NCBI GenBank assembly: GCA_047495785.1
Contig: JBLDXI010000025.1
Coordinates: 1,550,001 to 1,614,000 of the forward strand
DNA from: Lepidodermella squamata
Taxonomy: Eukaryota > Gastrotricha
Direction of reading: 5' to 3'
Length of the DNA: 64,000 bases
Below the pieces are notes generated by a model. That model made no database searches. It was not told where the DNA came from and saw only the letters and a program-made list of their open reading frames with translations. Below are positions 12,128 through 24,400 of this stretch, in pieces. The stretch's first letter is position 1, and each line of letters starts with the position of its first letter. Position numbers and translations under genes: made by a program.

Positions 12128-14738
12128 TCATCTTGGTGCAGCGATCTCTCTGGAGTGGAGGGTCCCCGGCTTAGCAGCATGGGGTTTCATGTAGCTGGAT
12201 ATCGACCAAAAGAAGGAGTTGGACAAAGACATAGCTAATCCCGCAAAAGCAACGACAACAATCTGTGAACTGGCTTTCCCATCAAGGACAAGCAACGCCA
12301 ATGCTAGGCTGAATAGCAGCATTGATTGAGCTGCTAAAGCAGATGAGATCATGCCGAATTCTGGGCAACGGCTCATGTTAGTTTTGCTTGACTTTATTCG
12401 ATAGATCCCGCGTAGACCAACCATCAAAACGGCGAGGTTGACAAACAGCAGTGCAATCATCATGGCTATCTGATTTGGAGCAGAGCATATCACCGACATC
12501 GGCTCATTAATAGTATCAGATTCGATAAGGTAGAAGGACATCTCGTACTGTATGAGAGAGCAGGTCATCGAGTCACCGATCAAATAAATGCCGGCGGCTA
12601 GTCCGCAAAAGATGCTGAAAATAGGAGATACACCGGTGGATATCTTATCCGCTGCTCTCAAATGAATCTTCCTCAAAGCTCGTAGCTCGTTATCGTTATC
12701 TGTGCGCTGTATTGCGATTCTTTGTGCAGTGACGTTGCTTACTCGTGAGTTGGCTGTTCTTTGAGAAGAAATGTTGGTGGCGCGGCTTATGCGAGCTTCG
12801 GCTATCACAACTGCGATTTCGTATAGCTTCACCGCGAGAAAATGTGATCTAGCCGAGAGGAGACAATTCAAAGCTGAGATCGCTACGACGAACAAGATGT
12901 AGCGAGAATAAGTCAAATTCAAATGCAACGGGTGTTGCGGGTCTAGACTGTTTCCGCCTTCATAAACGAACAACACTGATACTGCATTCGTTAGCAAACA
13001 AATAAACATTCCCAGAGTCTTAGTTCTCCAAAAGGTAATGCCGGCTTTCAAAGTGCCACGAAACTTTTTGTACAGCTTTCGTGATAGGTGTATCAACTGA
13101 AGTGCTGACAAGATACCTGCTAAGACACCAACAGTAGGTATAGACCATGGAGGGTTCCGAGTTGGTATTTTAAGAATAGCTGTGACGTCTTTCGGCCGCT
13201 TCCCTCCCCAAGCATTCCATGAAAAGTCGCTCAGGATGTAATTTGTAGCCGAATCCCAAACATTCACCAAACTTTGGCCATTCCAGTATTTAAACAAGGC
13301 ATCAGGCTGCACCAATCCATCTTTCGTGTATCTTATCATGGCTGTTCTTAGACCTCTTAGCAAAAGATTCCTATGAACTTCGTTGAGAACTTTCGTGAAC
13401 AGCGACTTGTTCTGCGATGAAAAGTAGTCACTTAGCGAGAGGTTGTAGTCTGCTTTCAGAATCTTCTCCGCACCGGCCAGAGTCCACAGTGCCTTGACAG
13501 TCATATCGTAGCATGTGTATCGGAAAATATACTCAGGAGGCCGGTACTTGTTCAAATACTCGGGCGCGTCAAGAGCTTGATCAAGCTCAGTCAGAGTGTA
13601 GCCAAGTTGAGATTTGAAATCTGGCGTTGGCTGTCCACCCTGGTACTCCCAGAAAATGTACGGATACTGCTTCAGGATAGTCTCCCTTGTACACAATGTT
13701 CCGGTTACAACAGCTGGCAAGTTTCCGGGTTCGAAATACCCGTTCGCATTGACGATGAAAACATATCGTGCTCCAGTGATCCCAGCACTATATGCTTCGC
13801 ATAAAAATGTCCAGAGAACTCCGTAAATCGTGGATGGAGCAATAATATGGATAATCCTTGCGTCAGCGCGTCGGAGAGCTTCCATGAGTGATTTTTCAAC
13901 TTTTCCGACGATTACCTCAACTGCGGCGGCCGTGGCATTGGCTTTGACTCCAGCTGTCACGAAGCCCATAGCATTAGTCACAAAATCGCGGACCACAACG
14001 ATTGAGAATCGATTCCAGTTTCCGAACTGAAAAATCCACAACAAGCCATCATAATTAAATTTTCTGGATTTGACACGAGATATTCACCCTGCAATCTTTA
14101 CACTTTGTACCTTAATGTTATAAAATTGAACATCAGGGAAACCTCCTGTCAGAAATATATACATCGATTACAATTCAAGAAGAGCTATGATTGTTGAACA
14201 TGACCGTATAAGATACAACGATCAGCTGAAACTCACTGACCTGTTTATAGAAATCGAAGTAACGAGACTCAGTTCCAAGTGCCGCTGTCAGATAAAAGTT
14301 CGGAAACCAATGGCGCTGCGTTACCATCGCCTGAAAGTTGCACGCCACAGCGACAGCCAGCAAATCGACATGGTGTAACATACCGCTGATACCTCGACAA
14401 GAGTCAGGCATAAATGGCCCTAGGATGATTGGCGATGGAAAGGTCCCATTGCCGAAGAGACCTGCGGTAATTTCCTCCACGTACTGCATCACAACGTAAC
14501 CAGCTCGAGACGCCTTATCGTCTTCATAGCGAACGACAACTTCGTAGTCGGGCAGAAGGGTGGCATCAGCATTCACGCGATCGACTACCAGTTGAGTTGT
14601 AGCTTTACAGGTCAAGCTGTAGTTTGTTAAAACACCTGTGAAGCTCATTATTTCGGGGATGACGAGTTTTTTCCTTTCAGTGTTCGCGGCTCCGATCAAT
14701 CCCAGGCATCCCAAGATTAACTCTACAGATTTAAGCAT
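12128..14738 (-). CDS. orphan class-C-like seven-helix receptor, copy C
   Basis: Exons 14738-14241 and 14026-12128 with a GT-AG intron in phase 0; 2,397 nt, 798 residues. The signal peptide is residues 1-19 (ELILGCLGLIGAANT). An ANF-receptor-like ectodomain follows, with CKATTQLVVDRVNADATLLP, then about seven helices in the last 350 residues. It is the most divergent of the three in the membrane region. The intracellular loop between helices is expanded by a repeated serine/arginine segment (ISRATNISSQRTANSRVSN), which accounts for most of the extra length. The C-terminal tail also differs (KPGTLHSREIAAPR). The 5' 564 bp of exon 2 is nearly identical to copy B. As with the other copies, ligand and G-protein partner cannot be inferred. 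Confidence 0.75.
13463..14026 (-). repeat. gene-conversion-like tract shared with 8734-9297
   Basis: This is the partner of the tract in receptor copy B: same length of 564 bp, same splice boundary, apparently no mismatches. It encodes the second part of the ligand-binding-like ectodomain. Confidence 0.75.
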
Positions 14739-16380
14739 CTTCTATAATGGAGCAATAGTGGTTAGGTACTTAGTTTAAAATGGTCTGAAACTTAGTAAGT
14801 AGGCCATCTTTTCGAATTCGGCGGATCATTTTGGCTCGCATAGTTAGTTTCGTTTGGTGAAGCAGGATTCATTACGATTCAAACCTAATCCAAGCCCAAA
14901 AAGCTCTAAGATGCCTGTGAGAATTTAATAGGGAGATGGAAAAAGCTATCCCTTTCGATAAACAAGAATCAAAACTTGATATTACCAATAAACTCATTAG
15001 TCACATGTGTAAATGATGGATATACAGATGGGATATAGGTAAATATCGAATTGCAAGAAACGACTTCTGAGAAGCCTAATGAAAATGATAAGATATCGAG
15101 TCTCAATGAGATGTTAATTAAACAGCGCTTTTTCGATCGATTCCCACGACCCTGAATCGACTGCGCGCTTTAGCCCCGGTCAACGCACTAGGTTGATCGA
15201 TTACCCGAAATGTTATTGCCATGAGAAGAAAAAAGCTTTAAAAAAGAGAAGCAGCCGCACGTAACAAGTCTAAATACGCAGCCCATCAACCTTGAATCTT
15301 TGAATGAGAGCTCAGATATCTAGTCGAGATGCCAATATTCGAGTTCGAAAAGATTCCGGAAACAATCAACACTTTGTTTTTCAGTTCGAATTCAACTTAG
15401 TTTCTTTGCTTCTCCCTGGAATTTCGGGAATCTCCGGCTTAAGCAGCGGATGAAAGAGCTTCCGTGCTAACACCAGAGACCCATGAACCCCACCCCCTCT
15501 CCCCTCCCATAGCTCTACATTCAAATTCCGCTCCCGAAAAGGGCGACCCGCGAATTCGGAGAGAATAAAAACAATTAACAGCTCGTACGTGTTTTATAAA
15601 ATTTAACCTAGAACGCACTTCAACTAGTGCCTATGATTTCATTTTTCACTAATATAATGTTAACAACGTTTATTATTAGCCTCTTCCTGCGTCTGTTGAC
15701 TGGTTCCGGTTTTGAAGGCAGGCGAAGAACGATCATTGCCCACCTCCACAATTCTGAATTTTTCCAAGAAATTTCGCAATTTTATTCAATCGCATGTCGC
15801 ATGTTAAAAATCGTCTTTTCTAGTCGTTTTGTGTTAACGCAAGCAAAGAAAATACACGGAAAAAAGATTCAGAAGCTGTAAAATGAGAGACGTGGCCAGA
15901 AAAATTTCAGAAAATTTCAAAAAATCACGAGAAGCAAGTATGTGTTACGTTAGTATTACTGGGATTGAAAAATTCCGGAGAAATTTAATTGGTCCAACCG
16001 GGGAAATTACCGAAAATTGCGGAACCAGGTTTTCCGGTTTTCCGGTTTTCGAGGTTTTCCGGGTTTTCTCCGGTAATTGTTTTATTCTTTTGGCTAAGCC
16101 GTGGATAAAAGATGGAATATTTTCTCGGTAGTTTTAATTTAAAAAATTATTGAATTTTCTACACAAAGTTGCCAAATAAAGAAATAGTTGCGCAACTTCT
16201 GGGACACGCTGTAATCAATCGAGTTCTGAATTTTAACATTTTTTCTTTCAAACCAGCAGAATTTATTCACTTCATTTTACCTATCAAAGCAGAAAAACCT
16301 GGAATAGTAAATCGTCGATGCTCTGCAGTAATTTAGCTTAGCCATGCCACCCACATAGGAAATTAGGAAAAGATCAGGAA
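14739..16380. other. intergenic, no gene recognised
   Basis: Upstream of receptor copy C. Open frames at 15627-15881 and 15883-16131 are low-complexity and Phe/Lys/Arg-rich, and lack any family signature or splice context. I regard them as chance. Confidence 0.5.
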
Positions 16381-16409
16381 AGCACTGAGATTCTACAAAA
16401 TTAATCACG

Positions 16410-16413
<4 letters not shown>

Positions 16414-16442
<29 letters not shown>
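16414..16442. repeat. TA dinucleotide microsatellite
   Basis: An uninterrupted run of alternating A and T, beginning after ACGATATTA and ending at TATATG. Confidence 0.95.
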
Positions 16443-16445
<3 letters not shown>

Positions 16446-16668
16446 TGTTTTGGGAAATGTCTTCAAAGAATTATTGCTAATAATCTGCGTAGTGGTGAAA
16501 TTCGACATGTGGCACCTCAACCTTCGAACCAACCGCCCGGCTAGTTTGCAGCCTGGGCTGTTGCTCAACAGGAAACTTGTCTTTTACCTGCAATAAGTAT
16601 TGGAACTTGGGCACGCGCCAAACAAATTAGCTCAGAAGCATCAGCATTTCGGCACGTTGATGTATGTT

Positions 16669-17109
16669 ACCGTAAATTTCAGCATAAAGGCCGCTACCCG
16701 AATAAAGGCCGCACCTGAATAATCGCCGCAAAATCACCCTTGAAACTAAGTTTGGGTGTTAAGTGTTAATAAAGGCCGCACTCGTTTAATCACCGCACAG
16801 TTCAAGCGATTAGCTCTCAACGACCTAAAGCCGCCCGCTGACACTCTTGTTAGACTCTAGACACCCTCTCAAGTATGCTAACAGATTAAATTTCACCTTA
16901 GGCGAGTCGGAAAGAGACTAAATAACATGTAATTTCTGTTTAATGCGCACGCCTGCAAGCTAATTTGTAGGGGAAATACCATGTTGCCTATTAAAATAAA
17001 AAATAGGGAAAAATAAGGGCCGCACCCGATTAATCGCCGCATTTTTTACCCATTTCTCGAAAAACAGGAAAATTACTCGCCGCGGCCTTTATACTGAAAA
17101 TTACGGTAC
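16669..17109. mobile_element. TA-flanked inverted-repeat element (MITE)
   Basis: The left end TACCGTAAATTTCAGCATAA plus AGGCCGC (from 16669) is matched, inverted, by GCGGCCTTTATACTGAAAAT plus TACGGTA at 17082-17108: about 25 of 27 positions. The ends begin and finish with TA, consistent with a TA target duplication as in Tc1/mariner-type or similar elements. The interior contains several copies of AAAGGCCGCAC and AATCGCCGCA and no open frame. Confidence 0.65.
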
Positions 17110-17172
17110 TAAAATTATCAAGCTGGAATATAATCGAATATCAATTTGAACTCCGAGCGTAGAATATGTATA

Positions 17173-17290
17173 AATAAGGCCCTAGGGAAGGCTAGTTTCG
17201 AGGAAAAACTCACATAATAAGGCGAGGCGAAGCCGAGTCTTATTATGCGATTTTTCCGAGGAACTAGCCGTACCGTGGGCCTTATTAGAC
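17173..17290. repeat. long hairpin (fold-back palindrome)
   Basis: AATAAGGCCCTAGGGAAGGC followed by TAGTTTCGAGGAAAAA on the left pairs with TTTTTCCGAGGAACTAGCC and GGGCCTTATT on the right. The centre CATAATAAGGCGAGGCGAAG, then CCGAGTCTTATTATG, is itself palindromic. It abuts the element that starts at 17289 and is probably part of the same transposon family. Confidence 0.7.
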
Positions 17291-17671
17291 ATATTACTCA
17301 AGGCGAAGCGTTCACCGTTCCCGATAAAACTGCAATTTAAATGGAAAAATGTGACATAATAAGTGATTTTCTGGTGTGAAATGCGACTTTAAAAAATCAA
17401 CCTTAAAACTGTTCGATGAAAACGGCCTTTTTGAACGAATTTCATGCTGAAACAAGAAAAGTGATCTCGCTTCGCTCGATGAAATCAGCGTCCCCTCGCT
17501 TTGCTCGTGCGAAAACCTTGCCCCGTGATGCTCGCTGCGCTCGCGTTTCACGGCGGGGCAAGGTTTTCGCACCTTCGGTGCTCACTGTAAAAATTAAAAA
17601 ATCCCCCTTAAATAAGCGGCTTCTTAATATGTTATTATGTTATTATGTAAGCTTCGCCTAGAGTAATATGT
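17289..17671. mobile_element. short inverted-repeat element (MITE-like)
   Basis: The left end ACATATTACTCAAGGCGAAG is matched inverted by GCTTCGCCTAGAGTAATATG at 17651-17671. The interior is rich in CGCTCG/GCTTTGCTCG motifs, with an inner palindrome around 17518-17560. No transposase is encoded. The open frames on both strands here (17312-17572, 17416-17661) are by-products of this structure. Confidence 0.6.
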
Positions 17672-18387
17672 ATCAACGAAGCATGATGAAACTTGAAAGA
17701 AGAGAAAATTTTGAATTTTGAAGGCCAGGACATAATCGAGCGTAAACTGGCCATCAATTTTGAACTTGACAAATTTGTTTTCTCCATTTTTCATTATTTT
17801 CAGTACCAGTAAAACTGTTCAAAAGGCCTGGCGAGTAATCTGATTCCAACCAGTCGCCGTTCTGATTGCCAACAGCATTTCAACTGAGACTCGGAAATCG
17901 GGAAATCCTTTGATTTTCGCACTATATGATAATCGCCCATTGGCTAATTGCGAAAGCCGAGTTCGGGGCTATAATTGGGCTCGAAAATACGTAAAAATTT
18001 ATGAGCTTTTTGGTTGTTAGAAATTGAAAATTTACTAGCCCGGGCTTCTAATTTGACACTGACTGGGTATTCTTTTTCCCAGGAGAGGACCACTCCTGCG
18101 GTTCTTTTTAGTCTCGGTTGAAAAATTCATTCGCGCTGTTTTATTCGAAATAAAAAATTGCGCAACACCGACACGCGAATATTTGACACGCGAGTTGGCG
18201 CGCACGCGATCGCCAAGTTACGACAGCCATTGAACAAACGCGGGCGCCAAATGGCGAAATTTTTCTAAATAACATACCCATCCTATAATCTCGTTAGTTC
18301 ATTAACAATTTCATTTTACATTATTGTTTTATTTTAGCATTAAATTCTCAATTTTATCACACATTTTTATCGACACATTAACACAAC

Positions 18388-18394
18388 TATAAAA
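18388..18394 (+). promoter_or_regulatory. possible TATA box
   Basis: TATAAAA lies about 110 bp before the ATG of the 11-exon gene that starts at 18498. An initiator-like TCAGTC follows only about 10 bp later, closer than the usual spacing of roughly 30, so the true start site is uncertain. Confidence 0.35.
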
Positions 18395-18497
18395 CATCAG
18401 TCGACAACTTTTTTTCAACCGATTATTCGCGATTATTCGATATCAATAACTTATTCTGAGTGACACGATTTGTTTGATACAAAACCTCAGGCAAACT

Positions 18498-21400
18498 ATG
18501 GGCCGATCCATTGTCGCTTTCTGCGTATTGGCCTCGTTTGCTAGCTGCGCAATCGCTGCTCCTCGTAAGTTTCAGATCTCTCTCATCTCAACTTTCGAGA
18601 AATTTCTAGTATTTTTTGAAAATTTTCATTTGATTTTTTGAAATTTAAATTCATGAACTTCAGCAAAGTTCATTGAGGGGAAGAGCTCAAACCTGAAATC
18701 GTGTTAATCATAATATTTTTAATATTTGTCGAAAATTTTGAAATTTTTTCGAAATTATGTTTTTTAATTCAAGAAAATTCATTTTTTAATTATTTGTTTT
18801 ATTCAATTATTCATTTTAATTATTGAAGAAAGGAGTAATTCAAGCCAAAAGAAATAATTTACTGGGTTAGAGACGATTTTACTTCAATAATTTGGTCGTT
18901 ATTCGGAACTCTGAAAGGTCGAAGTGATTGGTATTCAAAAAAATGTGAAATATTACCGCTGCTTTGAAATTGTTATGATTTTTCAATATTTGGGAATTTT
19001 ACAATTTAATTTTAATTTTTTTTTATAAAATTAGGTCATCATTTAGGTCTGATTTTCAATTTTGAAATAATTTTTTCAATTTTAAAATTTTGCATGCCTC
19101 GAATTCTCCCGATTTTTCATATTTCTGAAATTTACCAATTTGTTTATGAATTTACGTGATAGGTACCTGCAGCAATGTGGAGCTCACATTTTCCCTAACA
19201 TCGAACACAACTGCTGCCGACGAGTACCTAGCAGCTGACAGCGCGCCAAGCCGCCGCATTTGCACGGTGAGCGGCATTCAGGACGCATCGAGCACCGGCG
19301 GCCAGGAGGTGTTCTGCACGGACGTGGCGCACAGCCGCCGTTTGCCGTTCAACTGGCCGACGGGCGGGTCACGTGACTTCTACTTCTCGAAAACCGACCC
19401 CCTGCGCGGTTTGGTCTACATCACCGACCGGGCTCGCGGCATCATCTACGCCTGCTCGACCTCGCCGACCAAAAACGTCGCCCTGCCCTGCGTTGTCGCC
19501 TCAAAGGGCCGCACCCAGCCGAAGGGACTCGAACTCATGCCGCCGAATTTGGACGGCATGGCGTGGATTGAGACGGCTGGCCGTGGCGTGTTCGTTCTTG
19601 GCTCGACGATTGAGGAGGATAAGAAGGCCCAGCCGCAACAGGTGTTGTTGGGCGAGTTTGCCGCGATCGCCTTCGACAACAAGCCGGTGTTCAACCAGCA
19701 ACAGGGTGTTGATAACACCATGGTGCTGTATGCTGTTGCGAACAATTTCACCGTCTACGCTATCCGCCTAGCTCGCAAGGGCTACAATGTCAACGTTGTC
19801 GGTGATGTTGTCAAGGTAAGACAACTTTTTTCCTAATTTTTTAATCAATTTTTTAATCAATTTTTTCATAGCGAGATTGTGAAAAATTTGCGATTTCAAT
19901 TTGACAATAATATGGAATTGTTATTAAAATTTTAGGAAATTCAGGAAATTTAGCCAACTGACTGAAAGCAAAATTACCGGGAGAAATCTTTTATCTTTTA
20001 TTTGCTATTTACCAAAAAATTTCAAAGTTTGTTGGAGTAAACCCGAAAAATCCCGATGGTAACTCGTTCGGTAATTTTCGGTAATTTACCTGGTTGGGCA
20101 AAATTTCAGAAGATTTTTTAAATAAACCAGCCGATTCCTAATTGAATTGCTAATCAAAGAGCTCCGAGCTCATTTTTTAGAAATATAATCAGAAAAATGG
20201 GAAATATTAGGATCGCCAAATAGGACAGCTCAACCTCGAACAAGAGTCTAGAATTGCGCTAGAAATTTGGTTCAATTTTTTCTATAAACTCTTTAAAGCA
20301 AGAAGGACTCGGCAAATCTAAGATGGCCCTGCTGATAATTCTGTAAAACTTAATCTTGTGAATTCAGCTTTACCTCGCCTGTAATTTTGGGCTCGGTTTA
20401 CCTAAATTTTACAGCGCGATATCTGTTTCCATATTTTATTTATTTTTAATTGTTTTTTAATTTTTCAAGGTTGGTGACCTCCGGGCTCCTGAGAACAGCA
20501 CATTCTTCGCCCAGCGACTGCCACCAATCGTCAGCATGGCCGTCTACGATTCAGTCCTGTACTACGCCACCTCAAACGCCCTCTACCGCGCCACCCTGGT
20601 TCCTCGCAAGACCGAAGGCTTCTCAAGCTCTAGCTCTGCCCGCAACACTCTCGTCTTGTCAACTGCCTCGCCCACCGAACTCCACTCCCTGACCTTCGAC
20701 GGGCCGAACCAACGCACGAGGCCGCGTATCGCCCGGCTATCGCAACAGTGCCGCGGCACGAAGCTCGACACCGCCGGAGTGGCGTGTGCCCTAGATTCGG
20801 ACACGAAACGCACGTGCGAGCGTAATAACGGCGTGTGCGTGGCCCGGCGTAATGAAGATGACACAGTGACCGAGTTTTGCACGTGCCCGCTTGATTTCGC
20901 CCAAAATGATAAGCAAAAGTGCATCCGCTGGCGCACGCCTTACTTCATCCTGGCTACGCGCAACGGCGTTCAACACTACGAAATTTCGACCTACTCGCAA
21001 GATGCCTATGGCGCCTACCCGACTATGGTTCTGCCGAAGGATAAGCCCCAGGTCGAGTCTGAGGATGGCTTCTTCCCGATTCAGGAGGTCAACGACTACA
21101 ATGACGTCACGTTTGCTGACTCTGTCGAGGATGCGTTTGTTTTCCAAAAGTTCAACAAGCGAATTCAGCACATCACTGCTGGGTGAGTAGCTTTGAAATT
21201 CGCTGAGATTTCGAATAATTTATTTTCACCGTTTCAGCGGCGATATCACTATCTTGGTCCGCAACGAACCGGCTGCTTCGTTCATGCAGTTCGAACCTCG
21301 TAGCGACAAGCTTTACTACCTGGACAGCGCTAGGGTAAGAAAAAAGAATAACTTTAATTTCAATTAAATTATTTTTTAAATTAAACGTCATTCAATTATT

Positions 21401-24400
21401 TTGGAAATGCTTTTTGAAAAAGCTTTGGAAAAATTACTGATTTGTAACATCGATACCGGAAATCGAAGCAGGGCAAAGAATAATTCGTAAATTGGCCGGC
21501 GATAGTGCAAGATTAACCGAACTGTAAAAGGTTCAGTAAGGCTCGATAGTGGAAAAATGAGATGCAAAGGAAGTCTGGAAATTGGTAAAACCATGTTTTA
21601 GAGATATTTAGGACTGGAATAAAAAATTCAGAGTGTTGAATTGGCACACCTGGGAAAGTTCGGAATATTCAAAATTTAAAAATTCCGAAAAAAATCAATA
21701 GTTGAGCTTAATACAAGTTTTCTAAATGATCAAGTTTTTAGAGTTGTCCGGGCAACCTTAGGCAACCTGTTTTTAGTATCCGGAGCATGATTCCGATAAC
21801 TTTCCAAGTTATTAAAATATCTTGAATTGACTCAAAATTGGCCTATTTTTCGGATATGATTGTCGAATCAATGTTGTTATTTATTTTTTTCCTTTCACAG
21901 AACATGATCATCGTCACCGATCCTTACTCGACCAAGCAACTGACTCGCCCGATCTACTGGCACAAGGACCTCGTCGCGTTCTACCTGGACTCGAAGTACA
22001 ACACCCTGGTCGCTGTTCAAGCCGGCCCGGCCTTCGCCTACCAAAACGGCGGCTTCGTCCGCCACAGCACCCTGTCATTCGTGCGATGCAGCCTCGGCGG
22101 CTCCGCCTGCCAACAAGGCCCGGCTGAGGTGCCGATCGACGAGCGCAACTCATCGATCATCACCGCCTTCGACGCCGCAACCGGAAAGCTGTACATCGTC
22201 CGTGACCGCGAATTCCCGAGCACGATTTTGACCCTGACCTCGGTTGACCTGCGCAACTGGGACAAGATGCCGGAGACTGTCAAGCTGTCGGTTTCGCCGG
22301 CTCTGAAGGCGATGACCCCGGCCAACAGCCCGGCGCCTCTCCTCGACGTGTTCAACGACCGTGTTTACATCGTTGTTTCGCCGCAATCGTCCAAGTCTGG
22401 CTCGAAGACGTACGCACAGATGTTTGCTGGCTCGCTGTACCGCAGGACGAACCCGGCTGGTGGCGCGGGCGATGCGCCGTCAGACATCCAGGGTCCGTTG
22501 CCGCTGCCGCTTGAAGCTAGTCTGAATAATCCTGTCATCAAATTTCAGGTATGGGAAAAATTTCTCATAGTAATTCCGGAAATCCGTGATCAGTTTACCA
22601 TAATTTCTCTCGATTTTTGGGTTGTTAATTTTATTCTTAAAATAGATGTTATACCCAGGAGGACTTCGCCAGGTGACGAATTGCTAGGAAAACATTTATT
22701 TTAATAATTCCGAAAAAATAAAAGAAAATAATTCCGATGAAAATAAGGAAATAATTATATGAAAATATTTAGTTTGCGACACCTAAACCGAAGTTTGTGA
22801 CCGATGCCTAACTGGAAAAAAATGAAAAATATTCAAGAAAATAGAACATAAAGCTAATAGTCCGAAATCAGGTTGGAAATTTCCATACCAAAAAAGATGC
22901 GAAGTGCGAAGTAAAAATTCCTTACAGCGTGGGAAATTGAAAGTTCTTGCTGTTTTTTCCACCTTTTTTACTGTAACTTTGCCTTCGGAATTCTGATTAT
23001 TGATTTTATTTTTAAAAGAGATAGAATGAACTGCTCCTTTGAATATTCGAAATCTTCGGATCTTCGAAGAATAGACAAATTACCATGAAAAATTTCGTTG
23101 ACAGATTGCAGCAAATTTCCAAGTATCCTGGCATAAGTTTTCGAGCTTGAAGGTCGCAGATTTTATTTCAAAATTTCACCACCCAATCTGATTATTCTGC
23201 TATTTTTATGACCGAAAATTATAATGCTATTTCTTTATTACTGAACTATTTCATTTTTTTACAAAAAGCGTCATGAGCTTTTTCAAATTTCAAATTGTTT
23301 TCAATGGCCGAGGCATCGTTACCTAAATTTGGCGAATTTCGGTCCAAGTCGAAAATAGCATCGATTTTCAATTTTCCATTACTGGAATTTATGCAAATAT
23401 TTGTTATTGATTTGGCCGGTTTCTTTGCATTCCTCTATGCTAAGTTTCGGTTTTTTCCAAGTTCCAATTTGTCAAGTTTGTTCACATTTAGCCGAATTCG
23501 GATCTGCTTTGTTATTTCAGATTTAGACGGAATGAATAAATTCGCCTAGGCCATTCATTTTCATAACACCTATTTCAATCTCATAGCTTCTCATTTTGCA
23601 GATTTTATTCAAGTTTGCTTTGTTTTACAATTGCAGGCCAACTACCTGTACGATGAGCCGCTCAAGCTCGGCATGGCTCTCAACTGCTCGCGAAGCCCCT
23701 GCTCGACGGTCTCTGAAATCTGCGTCAACAACACGTGCCTGTGCTCGCCAGACGCCGCCGACTTCTCGTCCTGCAAACGGCCGTACGACCTCGGCGCCGG
23801 ATTCCGCGCCATCCAGGACAACTACGCGTGGTCGATGCCGCCGAAGAGCACCGACTGCGCCTCGAACGACGCCAACTGCCAGGCGGCTATGCGCAAAATG
23901 TGCGACGGCCTGACGAACGGTGAAAAATCGGTGGTTGGACTCGACGACGAAGACCTGCGCACGTGCATGATGGCTGGGTTCAAGGTCAGCAAGTTGAAGA
24001 AGTCGCCTGAGCTGGAAATCACGCCCAACTGCAAGGTCAAGCCGGAGGATATCTGCAACAACAAGACGCACGCGTTGTGCCCGGATAACGCCGATGAATC
24101 ATCTGCTGTTTGCATTGGTAAGGCAGCTCAAATTTTCATGCAATCAAATTCCAAGTTTGAAAAAAATTCTCAGCAATTATAACCAAAGGTCTAGTCATAA
24201 TTTTGTAGGTACGGGAAATTTTCAACAGTTTCAAATCTTTGTTGATTTCCGATTTTTCATTTTTCATTCTGAAGATATCATTATGAAAATTTCATTTTGG
24301 ATTTCAGACTTCGATGCAACCTTTAAATGAAAAATCCAAAAAAATTACCGAATTAGCCGGTTTTGGTTTTCCTCCTGAAATATTCAATTTTCTTTATTCC

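Noticed and set aside
15627-16131. Two adjacent plus-strand open frames
   Set aside because: Low-complexity composition, no family motif, no splice or promoter support.
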